From contig NZ_JBKBQG010000011.1 of assembly GCF_046292825.1 (NCBI RefSeq), positions 37,406-101,405 on the forward strand: a stretch of DNA of 64,000 nucleotides, given 5' to 3'. This stretch comes from Salinarimonas sp046292825 (GTDB lineage: Bacteria > Pseudomonadota > Alphaproteobacteria > Rhizobiales > Beijerinckiaceae). Each line of letters starts with the position of its first letter. The first letter of the stretch is position 1. Shown here in pieces: positions 1 to 8,687 of this stretch. A model generated the notes under the pieces. The model had not been told where the DNA came from, did no database searches, and was given only the letters and a program-made list of their open reading frames with translations. A program made the position numbers and the translations under genes.

Positions 1-892
1 ACATGCGCGCGAACAGCTCGCGCAGGTCGCGCTCCGGGCTGGCGCTCGCCCGGCGAACCTCGTCCGCCAAGGACAGGTAGGACCACCGGTCGCGTGCGGT
101 CGGGCTCTCCTCCGCCTGGAGCAGGGTGAGCGCGCTGACCATCCGGTGTCGATGATAGCCGGAGCCGGCGAAGTCGCGGTCGAACCTCCGGACGAGCAGG
201 ACGTCGCGTCCGCCGATCGTGTCGATGCGGCTGTCGGCCACCTCGATCCCGCATTCCCGCGCGAGGAGAAGCAGCGCGTGCTCCACGCGAGGGTGGTTCC
301 AACGATCGTCGCGGCGGCCGAGCTTGGCGAGCCACAAGGCATCGTCGTCCTGGACCACCGCTTTCGGGCGGGCGCCGCCCATGGACGTGCCGTCCAGCAG
401 AAGCTCCGCCACCTGATCGCGCGCGGAGCCGGCGCGAGCCGGTTCGTCGGCGAGGATGGCATCGGCGGCGGCCTGGAGCCGCGGGAGGTCGAGGGTGCGG
501 TTGAAGCGACGTCGCGGGGCCGGCGGCTCGACCCCGAGGCCGAACCCGAGAGCGCCGGCCCGGTCGTCCGGGCCGTCGAGCAGATAGTGGAATTCGGCGG
601 TCTCGCCGCGGCCGCCGTGCTTCTCGATCACGCGACGACCCCAATAATCCGGCATGGAATCGCGAATCGCGCCGAAGAAGCCGCCCATGCGCGCCGTCTC
701 GTAGGAGCCGGCCGCGAGGCGCAGCTCGACGGGATCGAGCTCGACCGCGTCGGCTCTGGCCAGATAGCGGCGGCCGTAGACGAACGCTCCGACGGGCGCG
801 CCGTCGCGCGGGTCCGACACTCGAAAGCGCCCGGCCGTCACGAACTCGGTCGCGCCCGGCAGCACGATGTAGACGAAGCACTCAGAAGTCAT
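1..892 (-). CDS. hipA: HipA-family toxin kinase, 3' end cut by window edge
   Basis: About 297 N-terminal residues of a HipA-type Ser/Thr kinase toxin are present; the rest lies beyond position 1. Seen in the translation: a HipA-like N-terminal subdomain, the glycine-rich stretch GGARPK typical of the HipA ATP-binding region, then WLAKL (the usual YLxKF ATP-lysine strand) and RRFDRD (usual ERFDR). The catalytic Asp and the NxxDxH region are expected further on and cannot be checked. The ATG at 890-892 lies inside the 3' end of the upstream antitoxin gene (11-bp overlap), which implies translational coupling. Family knowledge: HipA phosphorylates an aminoacyl-tRNA synthetase and causes growth arrest unless bound by HipB. 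Whether this copy is active is unknown. Confidence 0.9.
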   Translation of the reverse strand, partial: MTSECFVYIVLPGATEFVTAGRFRVSDPRDGAPVGAFVYGRRYLARADAVELDPVELRLAAGSYETARMGGFFGAIRDSMPDYWGRRVIEKHGGRGETAEFHYLLDGPDDRAGALGFGLGVEPPAPRRRFNRTLDLPRLQAAADAILADEPARAGSARDQVAELLLDGTSMGGARPKAVVQDDDALWLAKLGRRDDRWNHPRVEHALLLLARECGIEVADSRIDTIGGRDVLLVRRFDRDFAGSGYHRHRMVSALTLLQAEESPTARDRWSYLSLADEVRRASASPERDLRELFARM

Positions 893-1223
893 CGTCCAGC
901 ACCCTCGCGCGGCGGGCGCTCCGCGGTCGGCGCGCGCTCTCGAGGGCCTTGCCCTCCTCGTCGCGATCGGGGTCGCCGAGCGCGTGCGCCGCGTCGAGCA
1001 GGCCGAGCGCCCAGAGCGCTCCGAAATACGCCGCGACCGAAGTGCCCGGCTTGCCCTTTTCGAGATCGGCCACCGTGTAGCGCGAGGTCCCGATGCGCGC
1101 TGCGAGATCCTCGATCCTGAGCTTTCTGCGCAGGCGTGCGGTGCGAATGTTCCGGCCGAGCCGCCTCAGCGCGTCCTCGACCGCCGCCGGCGGCGCCTCG
1201 ACGATGCGGCTCGTGTTCGCCAT
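882..1223 (-). CDS. hipB: HipB-family antitoxin, XRE-type HTH
   Basis: 113 aa. A helix-turn-helix of the Cro/cI (XRE) type spans about residues 20-75 (IEDLAARIGTSRYTVADLEKG). The basic, probably disordered C-terminus ends in LDDDF. It is the first gene of a two-gene operon and overlaps hipA by 11 bp. Expected role: neutralise HipA and repress the operon. A HipB-like operator lies 40-57 bp upstream of the start. The hipA overlap and HTH content make the assignment firm; the exact toxin-antitoxin subtype is inferred. Confidence 0.9.
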   Translation of the reverse strand: MANTSRIVEAPPAAVEDALRRLGRNIRTARLRRKLRIEDLAARIGTSRYTVADLEKGKPGTSVAAYFGALWALGLLDAAHALGDPDRDEEGKALESARRPRSARRARVLDDDF

Positions 1224-1262
1224 GATGCCTTGAACCCTCTCGAGCGGCGCGAAAGTGGCCTC

Positions 1263-1280
1263 AATCCAACATCACGGATA
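1263..1280. promoter_or_regulatory. Candidate HipB operator AATCC-N8-GGATA
   Basis: Upstream of hipB the sequence reads AATCC, eight bases, GGATA. The described E. coli HipB operator is TATCC-N8-GGATA, so nine of the ten defined bases match with the exact spacing. The pairing continues outward with a further 4 bp on each side (GAGG/CCTC-type) after one mismatch. It sits where an autoregulatory site is expected. Binding is inferred. Confidence 0.6.
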
Positions 1281-1315
1281 GAGGGCGCCGCGTCAAGCCT
1301 GAGCGCGGCGACCCT

Positions 1316-1945
1316 TCACCGCCCCATCCCGAAATACTCCCCGTTCGGCCGCATGCCCGTGGCGGAAGCCAGCCGGTTCGACATGGCGAAGAAGGACGCG
1401 ACCGCCGCGACGTCCCAGATGTCGACGTCGGAGAAGCCGGCAAGCCGCAGGGCCTCGCGGTCGGGCTCGCCGATGGCGAAGGAGCCGTAGGCGACCTTCT
1501 CCGCGAAGGCGAGCATCGCCGCATGGCGCGGGGAGAGGTGGGCCGCGCGCCAATTCACCGCGAGCGTGTCGCCGAGCACCGGGTCGCCCGACAGGGCGCG
1601 CACCGCCGCCCCGTGCGCGCTCACGCAGTAGAAGCAGTGGTTCGCCGCCGACACGACGACCGCGATCATCTCCCGCTCGAGCTTCGAGAGGCCGGACGGC
1701 GCGAGCATCAGGCCGTTGTAGAAGGCGGCGAAGGCGGAGAGCTTGGCGTCGTCGTGGGCATAGGCCGACAGCACGTTCGGCACGAAGCCGATCTTCTCGC
1801 GGCACTTGTCGAGATAGGCGGCCATCTCGGGGGAGAGGGGCGGGCTCGGCAGGTCGAGCGCGGTCGGGCGATCGGACCCCTCGTCCTGCCGCAACGGCAC
1901 TTCCCCGCTCTCCGGCCGCCTCTCTCGCGATTCCTTCATCGACAT
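1316..1945 (-). CDS. AhpD-like peroxidase-related protein (carboxymuconolactone decarboxylase fold)
   Basis: 209 aa. The ATG at 1943-1945 is chosen because GAGGA lies about 8 nt upstream; a second in-frame ATG follows two codons later. The AhpD core has the redox motif HCFYCVSAH, with Cys104, Cys107 and His111, in the order expected for the alkylhydroperoxidase-like family. The helical region after it (HAAMLAFAEK, FSDVDIWDVAAVASFFAMSNR) fits the uncharacterised peroxidase-related subfamily. The N-terminal 35 residues are polar and probably disordered. Likely cytoplasmic peroxide or thiol redox chemistry; substrate unknown. It is divergent from the glutamate dehydrogenase gene and shares its 117-bp upstream region. 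Confidence 0.85.
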   Translation of the reverse strand: MSMKESRERRPESGEVPLRQDEGSDRPTALDLPSPPLSPEMAAYLDKCREKIGFVPNVLSAYAHDDAKLSAFAAFYNGLMLAPSGLSKLEREMIAVVVSAANHCFYCVSAHGAAVRALSGDPVLGDTLAVNWRAAHLSPRHAAMLAFAEKVAYGSFAIGEPDREALRLAGFSDVDIWDVAAVASFFAMSNRLASATGMRPNGEYFGMGR

Positions 1946-2062
1946 GTGCTTTTCCTCGTGTCCGTGAGCGTTTCCCGTGCCGGGATGGTTGCAGCGGCCC
2001 GCGGGCTGTGCCAACCCTCCCGCACCGATCCTAGACGAAGGACTAATGGGGGGATCCCTGAA

Positions 2063-5000
2063 ATGAACCGGATCGAGACCGACGCCGCTCTCGGCGCCAT
2101 CGCCGCCGCCACAGCCGCCCTCGCCGAGGAGCAGAGCCGTCAGGCGCCCCCGCGCATGGTCGACGATCTGTTCGGGCAGACCCCCGCCGAGGATCTCGGC
2201 CGCTACGAGCCGGCCGAGCTCGCGACGCTCGCCGCCTCCGCCTACGATCACCTGCGCGCGCCCCGGTCCGCGGGCGGCGACGGCCCGCGCCACGACGTGC
2301 GCGTGGTCGACGTCGAGTTCCGCCGCGACGGGCGCTCGCGCGAGATCACGGTCGTCGAGATCGTCAACGACGACATGCCCTTCCTCCTCGATTCGACGCT
2401 GGCCGAGCTCGTCGAGCAGGGCCACGAGCCGCGCCTCGTCGCCCACCCGATCCTCGCCGTGCGCCGCGACGCGGAGGGGCGCCTCGTCGAGCTGCTCGGC
2501 CCCGCTCGTGCGGACACGCCCGCGGACGCGACGCGCGAGAGCCTGATCCACATCCACATCGAGCGCCTCGACGACGAGGCTCGCGAGCGCCTGCGCGCCG
2601 CGCTCGGGCGCATCTACGTCGACGTCGCCGTCGCGGTCGCCGATTGGCAGCCGATGCGCGGGCGCCTCGTCGAGCTGATCGCGCAATATCGCGACGCGCC
2701 GCCCGCTCTCCCGGCGGAGGAGCTCGCGGAGGCGCTCGCCTTCCTCGACTGGATCGCGGCGGACAATTTCACGCTTCTCGGCATGCGCGAATATTGCTTC
2801 CCGGACGGGGACGTCGCCGCCGAGCCGGTCCAGGCGTCGGGGCTCGGCATCCTGCGCGACCCCTCGGTGAAGGTGCTGCGCCGCGGGCGCGAGCTCGTGG
2901 TGATGACGCCCGAGATCCGCGCCTTCCTGCTCCGCAAGGAGCCGCTCATCATCACCAAGGCGAACGTCAAGTCGCGCGTCCACCGCCGCGTCCATCTCGA
3001 TTACGTCGGCGTGAAGCTGTTCTCCGAGGCCGGCGAGCTCGTCGGCGAATTGCGGATCATCGGCCTGTTCACCTCGAGCGCCTATACGGGCTCGACCGTG
3101 CAGGTGCCGGTCCTGCGCCACAAGGTGGCGAAGACGGTCGCGCGCGCGGGCTTCGACCCGAAGACCCATGCGGGCCGCGCGCTCATCAACGTGCTCGAGA
3201 GCTATCCCCGCGACGAGCTGTTCCAGATCGACGAGGAGACGCTCTACGCCTTCGCCCGCGAGATCATGAACCTCGCCGACCGGCCGCGCGTGCGCGTGCT
3301 CGCCCGGCCCGACGAGTTCGACCGTTTCGTCTCGGTGCTCACCTACATCCCGCGCGATCGCTACGACACGCTCGCGCGCCGACGCGTCGGCGACTTCCTC
3401 GCCGGCGTCTATGGCGGGCGCGTCTCGGCGGCCTACCCGGCCTATATCGAAGGCCCGCTCGTGCGTACCCATTACATCATCGGGCGCGAGGAGGGCACGA
3501 CGCCGATCATCTCCCGCGAGAGCCTCGAGGAGGGCGTCTCGGCGATCGTGCGCACCTGGGGCGACGCGCTTCGCGACACGCTCGTCGAGGAGGTCGGCGG
3601 CCCGCGTGCCCGCACGCTCGCCGCGCGCTACGCGACCGCCTTCAACGCCGCCTATCGCGAGGCCTTCTCGGCCAGGGACGCGATCCGCGACCTCACCAAT
3701 ATCGAGCGGCTCTCGGATCTGCGCCCGCGCGCCGTCGATCTCTACCGCCGCGAGGGGGAGCCGGAGACGCGGGTTCACCTCAAGGTGTTCTCGCGCGGGG
3801 GCGGGCTGCCGCTCTCGGTGCGCGTGCCGATGCTCGAGAACATGGGCTTCCACGTCGTCAACGAGCGGACCTACCGCGTCGCCCCGGCGGAGGGCGCCGA
3901 GGCCGATCGCGTCTGGCTGCACGACATGACGCTCGAGCGCGCGACCGGCGGCGCCATCGACATCGAGACGATCGAACGGCCGATCGAGGCGGCGCTGCTC
4001 GCGCTCTTCCGCGGGCTCGCCGAATCGGACGGCTTCAACACGCTCGTGCTCGAGGCGGGGCTCGGCTGGCGCGACGTCGCCATGCTGCGCGCGCTCGGCC
4101 GTTACCTGCGCCAATTGCGCATCGCCTACGGGCAGGACTACATCGCCGACACGCTCGCCCGCCACCCGGACGTCGCGCGCGCCCTCGTCGATCTGTTCTA
4201 TGCCCGCTTCGACCCGCGCGTGGGCGACACCCGTCCCCGCGAGGAGGCGGAGGCGCAGGCGCGCGCGCGCATCGAGAGCCTGTTGTCCGACGTCACGAGC
4301 CTCGACGACGATCGCATCCTGCGCCGCTTCGCCAACCTGATCGAGGCGACCTGGCGCACGAACTATTTCCAGATCGGCGAGAACGGCCTGCCGCGCCAGA
4401 CGATCGCCTTCAAGCTCGATTGTGCCCGCGTCGAGGGCATGCCGCTGCCGCGGCCGCATACCGAGATCTTCGTCTACGCGCCGCGCGTCGAGGGCGTGCA
4501 TCTGCGCTACGGCAAGGTCGCGCGCGGGGGCCTGCGCTGGTCGGACCGGCCGCAGGACTTCCGCACCGAGGTGCTGGGTCTCGTCAAGGCGCAGCAGGTC
4601 AAGAACGCGGTCATCGTACCGGTCGGCGCGAAGGGCGGCTTCGTGCCCAAGCAATTGCCGCCCATGAGCGACCGCCAGGCCTGGTTCGAGGAGGGGCAGG
4701 AGAGCTACCGCATCTTCATCCGCACGCTCCTGCAGCTCACCGACAACATCGACGGCGACGCCATCCGCCCGCCGCCGGACACCGTCCGCCACGACGGCGA
4801 CGATCCCTATCTCGTGGTCGCCGCCGACAAGGGCACCGCGACCTTCTCCGATACCGCGAACGCCCTCTCGCTCGAGAGCGGCCATTGGCTCGGCGACGCC
4901 TTCGCGTCGGGCGGCTCGAACGGCTACGACCACAAGAAGATGGGCATCACCGCGCGCGGCGCCTGGGAGGCCGTCAAGCGCCATTTCCGCGAGCTCGACG

Positions 5001-6907
5001 TCGACGTCCAGACGCAATCGGTCACGGTCGCCGGCGTCGGCGACATGTCGGGCGACGTGTTCGGCAACGGCATGCTGCTCTCGCGCGCGGTCAAGCTCGT
5101 CGCCGCCTTCGACCATCGCGACATCTTCATCGACCCCGATCCCGATCCGGCGACCTCGTTCGCCGAGCGCGAGCGCCTGTTCGCGCTGCCGCGCTCGAGC
5201 TGGCAGGATTACGATCGCGCGAAGATCTCGGAAGGCGGGGGCGTCTTCTCGCGGGGCGCGAAGTCGATCCCGCTCTCCCCGCAGATCCGCGCGCTGCTGG
5301 GCCTCGACAAGGCGAGCGCGACGCCGCCCGAGGTGATGCAGGCGATCCTCAAGGCGCAGGTCGATCTCCTCTGGTTCGGCGGCATCGGCACCTATATTCG
5401 CGCCACGAACGAGACCGACGACCAGGTCGGCGACCGCGCCAACGACACGATCCGCATCACCGGGGCCGATCTGCGCGCGAAGGTGATCGGCGAGGGCGCC
5501 AATCTCGGCGCGACCCAGCTCGGCCGCATCGAGGCAGCCCGGCGCGGGGTGAAGCTCAACACGGACGCGATCGACAATTCGGCGGGCGTGAACACGTCGG
5601 ACGTCGAGGTCAACATCAAGATCGCCCTCGCCACGCCCGAGCGCGAGGGCCGGCTCTCGGCGCAGGATCGCAACGTCCTCCTCGCCGACATGACCGAGGA
5701 GGTCGCCGGCCTCGTCCTGCGCAACAACTATCTCCAGTCGCTCGCGCTGTCGCTGGCCGAGCGGCGGGGGCCCGGCGACATCGGCTTCGTGCGGCGCCTG
5801 ATGCAGGATCTCGAGCACGAGGGCCGGCTCGACCGTGCGGTGGAATATCTCCCCGACGAGGCGGCGCTCACCGAGCGGGCGCTCGCCGGCGAGGGCCTTA
5901 CGCGCCCCGAGCTCGCCGTGCTCCTCGCTTATGCCAAGCTCCAGCTCTACGATCGCCTGCTCGAGAGCACGGTGCCGGACGATCCCTATCTCGGCCGCGA
6001 GCTCGACCGCTATTTCCCGGCCGAATTGCGCGAGCGCTTCCCCGACGCCATCGCGAGCCATCGCCTGCGCCGTGAGATCATCGCGACGCAGCTCTCGAAC
6101 GCGATCGTCAACAGGGGCGGCCCGACCGTGATCGCCCGCCTCGCCGACGCGACCGGGGCGGACGCGCCGACGATCGCCGCGGCCTATGCGGCGGTGCGCG
6201 ACAGTTTCGGCCTCGTCGATCTCAACGCCGCGGTGGATGCGCTCGACACCACGATCCCCGGCGCGCTCCAGCTGCGGCTCTACGCGGAGGCGCAGGACCT
6301 CGCGACCGACCGGATGGCCTGGTTCATCCGCAACGTCGACTTCGCGGACGCCCCGCTCGAGAGCGTCGTCGGGCGCTTCCGGGACGGGATCGCCGAGGTC
6401 GAGGCCGCGCTCGAGTCGTGCCTGCCGCAGGCGGTGCTCGCCTCCTGGCGCGAGCGCGCGACGACCCTCGCCGCCCAGGGGGTGCCGGAGGCGCTCGCGA
6501 GCCGGCTCGCCGCCCTGCCGATCCTGCGCTCGGCGCCCGACATCGTCGCCATCGCCCAGGAGAGCGGCCGCCCGATCCGCGACGTGACGGCGACCTATTT
6601 CGCCGTCGACGAGACCTTCCGCCTCGGCGCGCTGACCGCGCAGGGCAGCGAGGTCGCGGTGGCGGATTATTACGACCGCCTCGCCCTCGAGCGCGCGCTC
6701 GGCGGCGTCGCCGACGCCCAGCGCCGCCTCACCGCCGAGATCGCGCAGGCGCCCGAGAGCGGTCGCGAGGCCGTCGACGCCTGGTGCACCACGCGCCCCG
6801 ACGTCGCGCGCATCCGCTCCGCAGTCGACGGCATCGTGTCGTCCGGGCTGACGCTCTCGAAGCTGACGGTCGCCGCGAGCCTGTTGGGGGATCTGGCGCG
6901 GGATTGA
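2063..6907 (+). CDS. gdhB: NAD-specific glutamate dehydrogenase, large type
   Basis: 1614 aa, the usual size for the about 180-kDa NAD-GDH class (about 1600 aa). It deaminates glutamate to 2-oxoglutarate with NAD+. N-terminal ACT-like regulatory regions occupy roughly the first 700 residues. The catalytic core carries the substrate-lysine segment (VARGGLRWSDR, then PVGAKGGFV near residues 850-860), the active-site segment VAADKGTATFSDTAN (near 920) and a Rossmann NAD region. The start MNRIETD is chosen over upstream in-frame starts because a G-rich Shine-Dalgarno (GGGGGGA) lies just before it and the upstream reading is antisense to another gene. Probably a single-gene transcript; the symbol follows usual naming for this class. 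Confidence 0.95.
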   Translation: MNRIETDAALGAIAAATAALAEEQSRQAPPRMVDDLFGQTPAEDLGRYEPAELATLAASAYDHLRAPRSAGGDGPRHDVRVVDVEFRRDGRSREITVVEIVNDDMPFLLDSTLAELVEQGHEPRLVAHPILAVRRDAEGRLVELLGPARADTPADATRESLIHIHIERLDDEARERLRAALGRIYVDVAVAVADWQPMRGRLVELIAQYRDAPPALPAEELAEALAFLDWIAADNFTLLGMREYCFPDGDVAAEPVQASGLGILRDPSVKVLRRGRELVVMTPEIRAFLLRKEPLIITKANVKSRVHRRVHLDYVGVKLFSEAGELVGELRIIGLFTSSAYTGSTVQVPVLRHKVAKTVARAGFDPKTHAGRALINVLESYPRDELFQIDEETLYAFAREIMNLADRPRVRVLARPDEFDRFVSVLTYIPRDRYDTLARRRVGDFLAGVYGGRVSAAYPAYIEGPLVRTHYIIGREEGTTPIISRESLEEGVSAIVRTWGDALRDTLVEEVGGPRARTLAARYATAFNAAYREAFSARDAIRDLTNIERLSDLRPRAVDLYRREGEPETRVHLKVFSRGGGLPLSVRVPMLENMGFHVVNERTYRVAPAEGAEADRVWLHDMTLERATGGAIDIETIERPIEAALLALFRGLAESDGFNTLVLEAGLGWRDVAMLRALGRYLRQLRIAYGQDYIADTLARHPDVARALVDLFYARFDPRVGDTRPREEAEAQARARIESLLSDVTSLDDDRILRRFANLIEATWRTNYFQIGENGLPRQTIAFKLDCARVEGMPLPRPHTEIFVYAPRVEGVHLRYGKVARGGLRWSDRPQDFRTEVLGLVKAQQVKNAVIVPVGAKGGFVPKQLPPMSDRQAWFEEGQESYRIFIRTLLQLTDNIDGDAIRPPPDTVRHDGDDPYLVVAADKGTATFSDTANALSLESGHWLGDAFASGGSNGYDHKKMGITARGAWEAVKRHFRELDVDVQTQSVTVAGVGDMSGDVFGNGMLLSRAVKLVAAFDHRDIFIDPDPDPATSFAERERLFALPRSSWQDYDRAKISEGGGVFSRGAKSIPLSPQIRALLGLDKASATPPEVMQAILKAQVDLLWFGGIGTYIRATNETDDQVGDRANDTIRITGADLRAKVIGEGANLGATQLGRIEAARRGVKLNTDAIDNSAGVNTSDVEVNIKIALATPEREGRLSAQDRNVLLADMTEEVAGLVLRNNYLQSLALSLAERRGPGDIGFVRRLMQDLEHEGRLDRAVEYLPDEAALTERALAGEGLTRPELAVLLAYAKLQLYDRLLESTVPDDPYLGRELDRYFPAELRERFPDAIASHRLRREIIATQLSNAIVNRGGPTVIARLADATGADAPTIAAAYAAVRDSFGLVDLNAAVDALDTTIPGALQLRLYAEAQDLATDRMAWFIRNVDFADAPLESVVGRFRDGIAEVEAALESCLPQAVLASWRERATTLAAQGVPEALASRLAALPILRSAPDIVAIAQESGRPIRDVTATYFAVDETFRLGALTAQGSEVAVADYYDRLALERALGGVADAQRRLTAEIAQAPESGREAVDAWCTTRPDVARIRSAVDGIVSSGLTLSKLTVAASLLGDLARD

Positions 6908-6989
6908 GACTCCCGGCGCCGGCGCACCCTCTGCCGCCGGAAAAGCGGCTCGTCGCCGCAGCGGACGCTTGCTGCGCAAGCATCTTTAC

Positions 6990-7115
6990 GTGCTGGGTCC
7001 CCTTTCCCTCCGGTCGCAAGCGACCTCCGGCCGGGGATGACACCGTGAGGCCCCCAAAGGGTGTCATCCCCGGCCGAAGCACGCAAAGCGTGCGCAGGGG
7101 AAGGGGACCCAGCAC
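6990..7115. repeat. 126-bp intergenic palindrome between convergent genes
   Basis: Two arms of about 55 bp, each running from GTGCTGGGTCCCC to GGGGATGACACC, face each other as an imperfect inverted repeat around a short AGGCCCCCAAAG centre. Each arm contains its own small hairpin, such as ACGCAAAGCGT. It lies at the convergent ends of the glutamate dehydrogenase and aminopeptidase genes and could act as a bidirectional terminator or mRNA 3' stabiliser. A single arm of the same family recurs at 44368-44465. No gene is seen in the rest of 6908-7168. Confidence 0.8.
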
Positions 7116-7168
7116 AAGATTGGCGCCGCAGGCGCTCCTCATGCCGCCGACCAGGCGGCACCCCGCTA

Positions 7169-8554
7169 TCACCCCCCCGCGCGCTCGGCGACGAGGGCGT
7201 GGATCAGGCGTGCCGCTTGCACCTCGCCGCCTTCGGGGCGGCCGGGGCGGGTGGAGGGGTTCCAGGCGAAGACGTCGAAATGGACCCACGCCTTCGCCGC
7301 GGAGACGAAGCGGCGCAGGAAGAGCGCCGCCGTGATGGCGCCGGCATGCGGGCCGCCGGAGATGTGGTTGACGTCCGCGATCTTCGAGTCGAGCAGCCTG
7401 TCGTAAGGCCCCCAGAGCGGCAGCCGCCAGACCGGATCGTGGACGCGCGCGGACAGCCGCGCGAGATCGGCGGCGAGCGCCTCGTCGTCGGTCATGAAGG
7501 GCGGCAGATCGGGGCCGAGCGCCACGCGCGCGGCGCCCGTCAGCGTCGCGAAGTCGACGAGGAGATCGGGCGCCTCCTCGTCGGCGAGCGCGAGCGCGTC
7601 GGCGAGGATGAGGCGCCCCTCCGCGTCCGTGTTGCCGATCTCGACACTGATCCCCTTGCGGCTCGGCAGGACGTCGCCCGGGCGGAAGCTCGCGCCCGAG
7701 ATCGCGTTCTCGACGGCGGGCACGATCAGCCGTAGGCGCACGTTCAGGCCCGATCCCATGATCATGTCCGCGCAGGCGATCGCGGCGGCGGCCCCGCCCA
7801 TGTCCTTCTTCATCAGCGCCATGGCCGAGGACGGCTTGATGTCGAGGCCGCCGGTGTCGAAGGCGACGCCCTTGCCGACGAGCGTCACCTTGAGCCCGTC
7901 CGCCGGCCCCCAGACGAGATCGGCGAGGCGCGGCGCCCGGTCCGCCGCCCGCCCGACGGCGTGAACCATGGGAAAGCCGCGCGCGATGAGATCCTCGCCC
8001 GCGATCACCGACACCTCGGCCTGATGGCGGCTCGCGAGCGCCACGACGGCGTCCGCGATGCCGTCCGGCCCGAGATCGTTGGCGGGCGTGTTGACGAGGT
8101 CGCGGCCATGCGCCACCGCGTCGATCGTGCGCGCTAGAGCCGCGACGTCGGTCCCGACCGGCGCCACGAGCCGCGCGCGGCGCATGCTCGCGCTGCGGTA
8201 GCGCGTGAAGGCATAGGCCGAGAGGGCGAAGGAGAGGAGCGCGAGATCCGCGCGCTCGGGCGTCGGCTCCAGCCGATAGGTGCCCTCCGGCAGCACGCTC
8301 GCGAGGCGACCGAGCGCGAAGGCCTCCTCCTCCGGCGAGCCCGTCTCGCGGCCGACGAGCACCCGCGCGACCCCTCCCTCGGCATCCGGGAGGATCGCGT
8401 GCCGGCCGGGCTTGGGCGAAAAGCCGAGGGCGTCGGCGAAGCGGCGCTCGCTCGCCGACAGGCGCTCGCGCAAGGCCTCCCAGCCGCTCGCCTCGACGAT
8501 CTCTACGGGAATGGCGGGCGCGGCGGCGTCGGCCTCGATCAGCGGGTGCGTCAT
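7169..8554 (-). CDS. M17 leucyl aminopeptidase family protein
   Basis: 461 aa. Cytosolic two-metal aminopeptidase that removes N-terminal residues from peptides. The C-terminal catalytic domain has the lysine/aspartate metal segment VGKGVAFDTGGLDIK, the MKKDMGGAA segment and the M17 signature NTDAEGRLILADAL. The N-terminal domain (about 150 residues) is variable, as is normal. It is shorter than the about 500-aa PepA class and resembles the alphaproteobacterial PepB-like group, so no symbol is given. It stands alone, convergent with the glutamate dehydrogenase gene across the palindrome. Confidence 0.93.
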   Translation of the reverse strand: MTHPLIEADAAAPAIPVEIVEASGWEALRERLSASERRFADALGFSPKPGRHAILPDAEGGVARVLVGRETGSPEEEAFALGRLASVLPEGTYRLEPTPERADLALLSFALSAYAFTRYRSASMRRARLVAPVGTDVAALARTIDAVAHGRDLVNTPANDLGPDGIADAVVALASRHQAEVSVIAGEDLIARGFPMVHAVGRAADRAPRLADLVWGPADGLKVTLVGKGVAFDTGGLDIKPSSAMALMKKDMGGAAAAIACADMIMGSGLNVRLRLIVPAVENAISGASFRPGDVLPSRKGISVEIGNTDAEGRLILADALALADEEAPDLLVDFATLTGAARVALGPDLPPFMTDDEALAADLARLSARVHDPVWRLPLWGPYDRLLDSKIADVNHISGGPHAGAITAALFLRRFVSAAKAWVHFDVFAWNPSTRPGRPEGGEVQAARLIHALVAERAGG

Positions 8555-8624
8555 GGTCCCTCCGGTGCGTGACGCGAGAAGGTATCGGGCGCGAGGAGCG
8601 CTTTGGCAAGGCGAGGAGACGCCG

Positions 8625-8639
8625 TTAACGCGGCGTTAG
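8625..8639 (+). promoter_or_regulatory. CtrA-like box TTAA-N7-TTAG upstream of TPR gene
   Basis: TTAA, seven bases, TTAG, about 50 nt upstream of the ATG at 8688, followed by another TTAA at 8642-8645. The alphaproteobacterial CtrA consensus is TTAA-N7-TTAA, so seven of eight bases match. Tad/Cpa pilus genes are known CtrA targets in several alphaproteobacteria, which fits the downstream gene. Inference only. Confidence 0.35.
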
Positions 8640-8687
8640 GGTTAAGAGATTACTTCGTTTTCCAGTGAACGAGCGGAGTTCCCCCCG

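Noticed and set aside
1316..6979. 1887-codon open frame on the minus strand opposite the glutamate dehydrogenase gene
   Set aside because: Only its last 209 codons are a real gene (1316-1945). The rest is the antisense of a GC-rich gene, with Arg/Ala/Glu-rich composition and no domain pattern.
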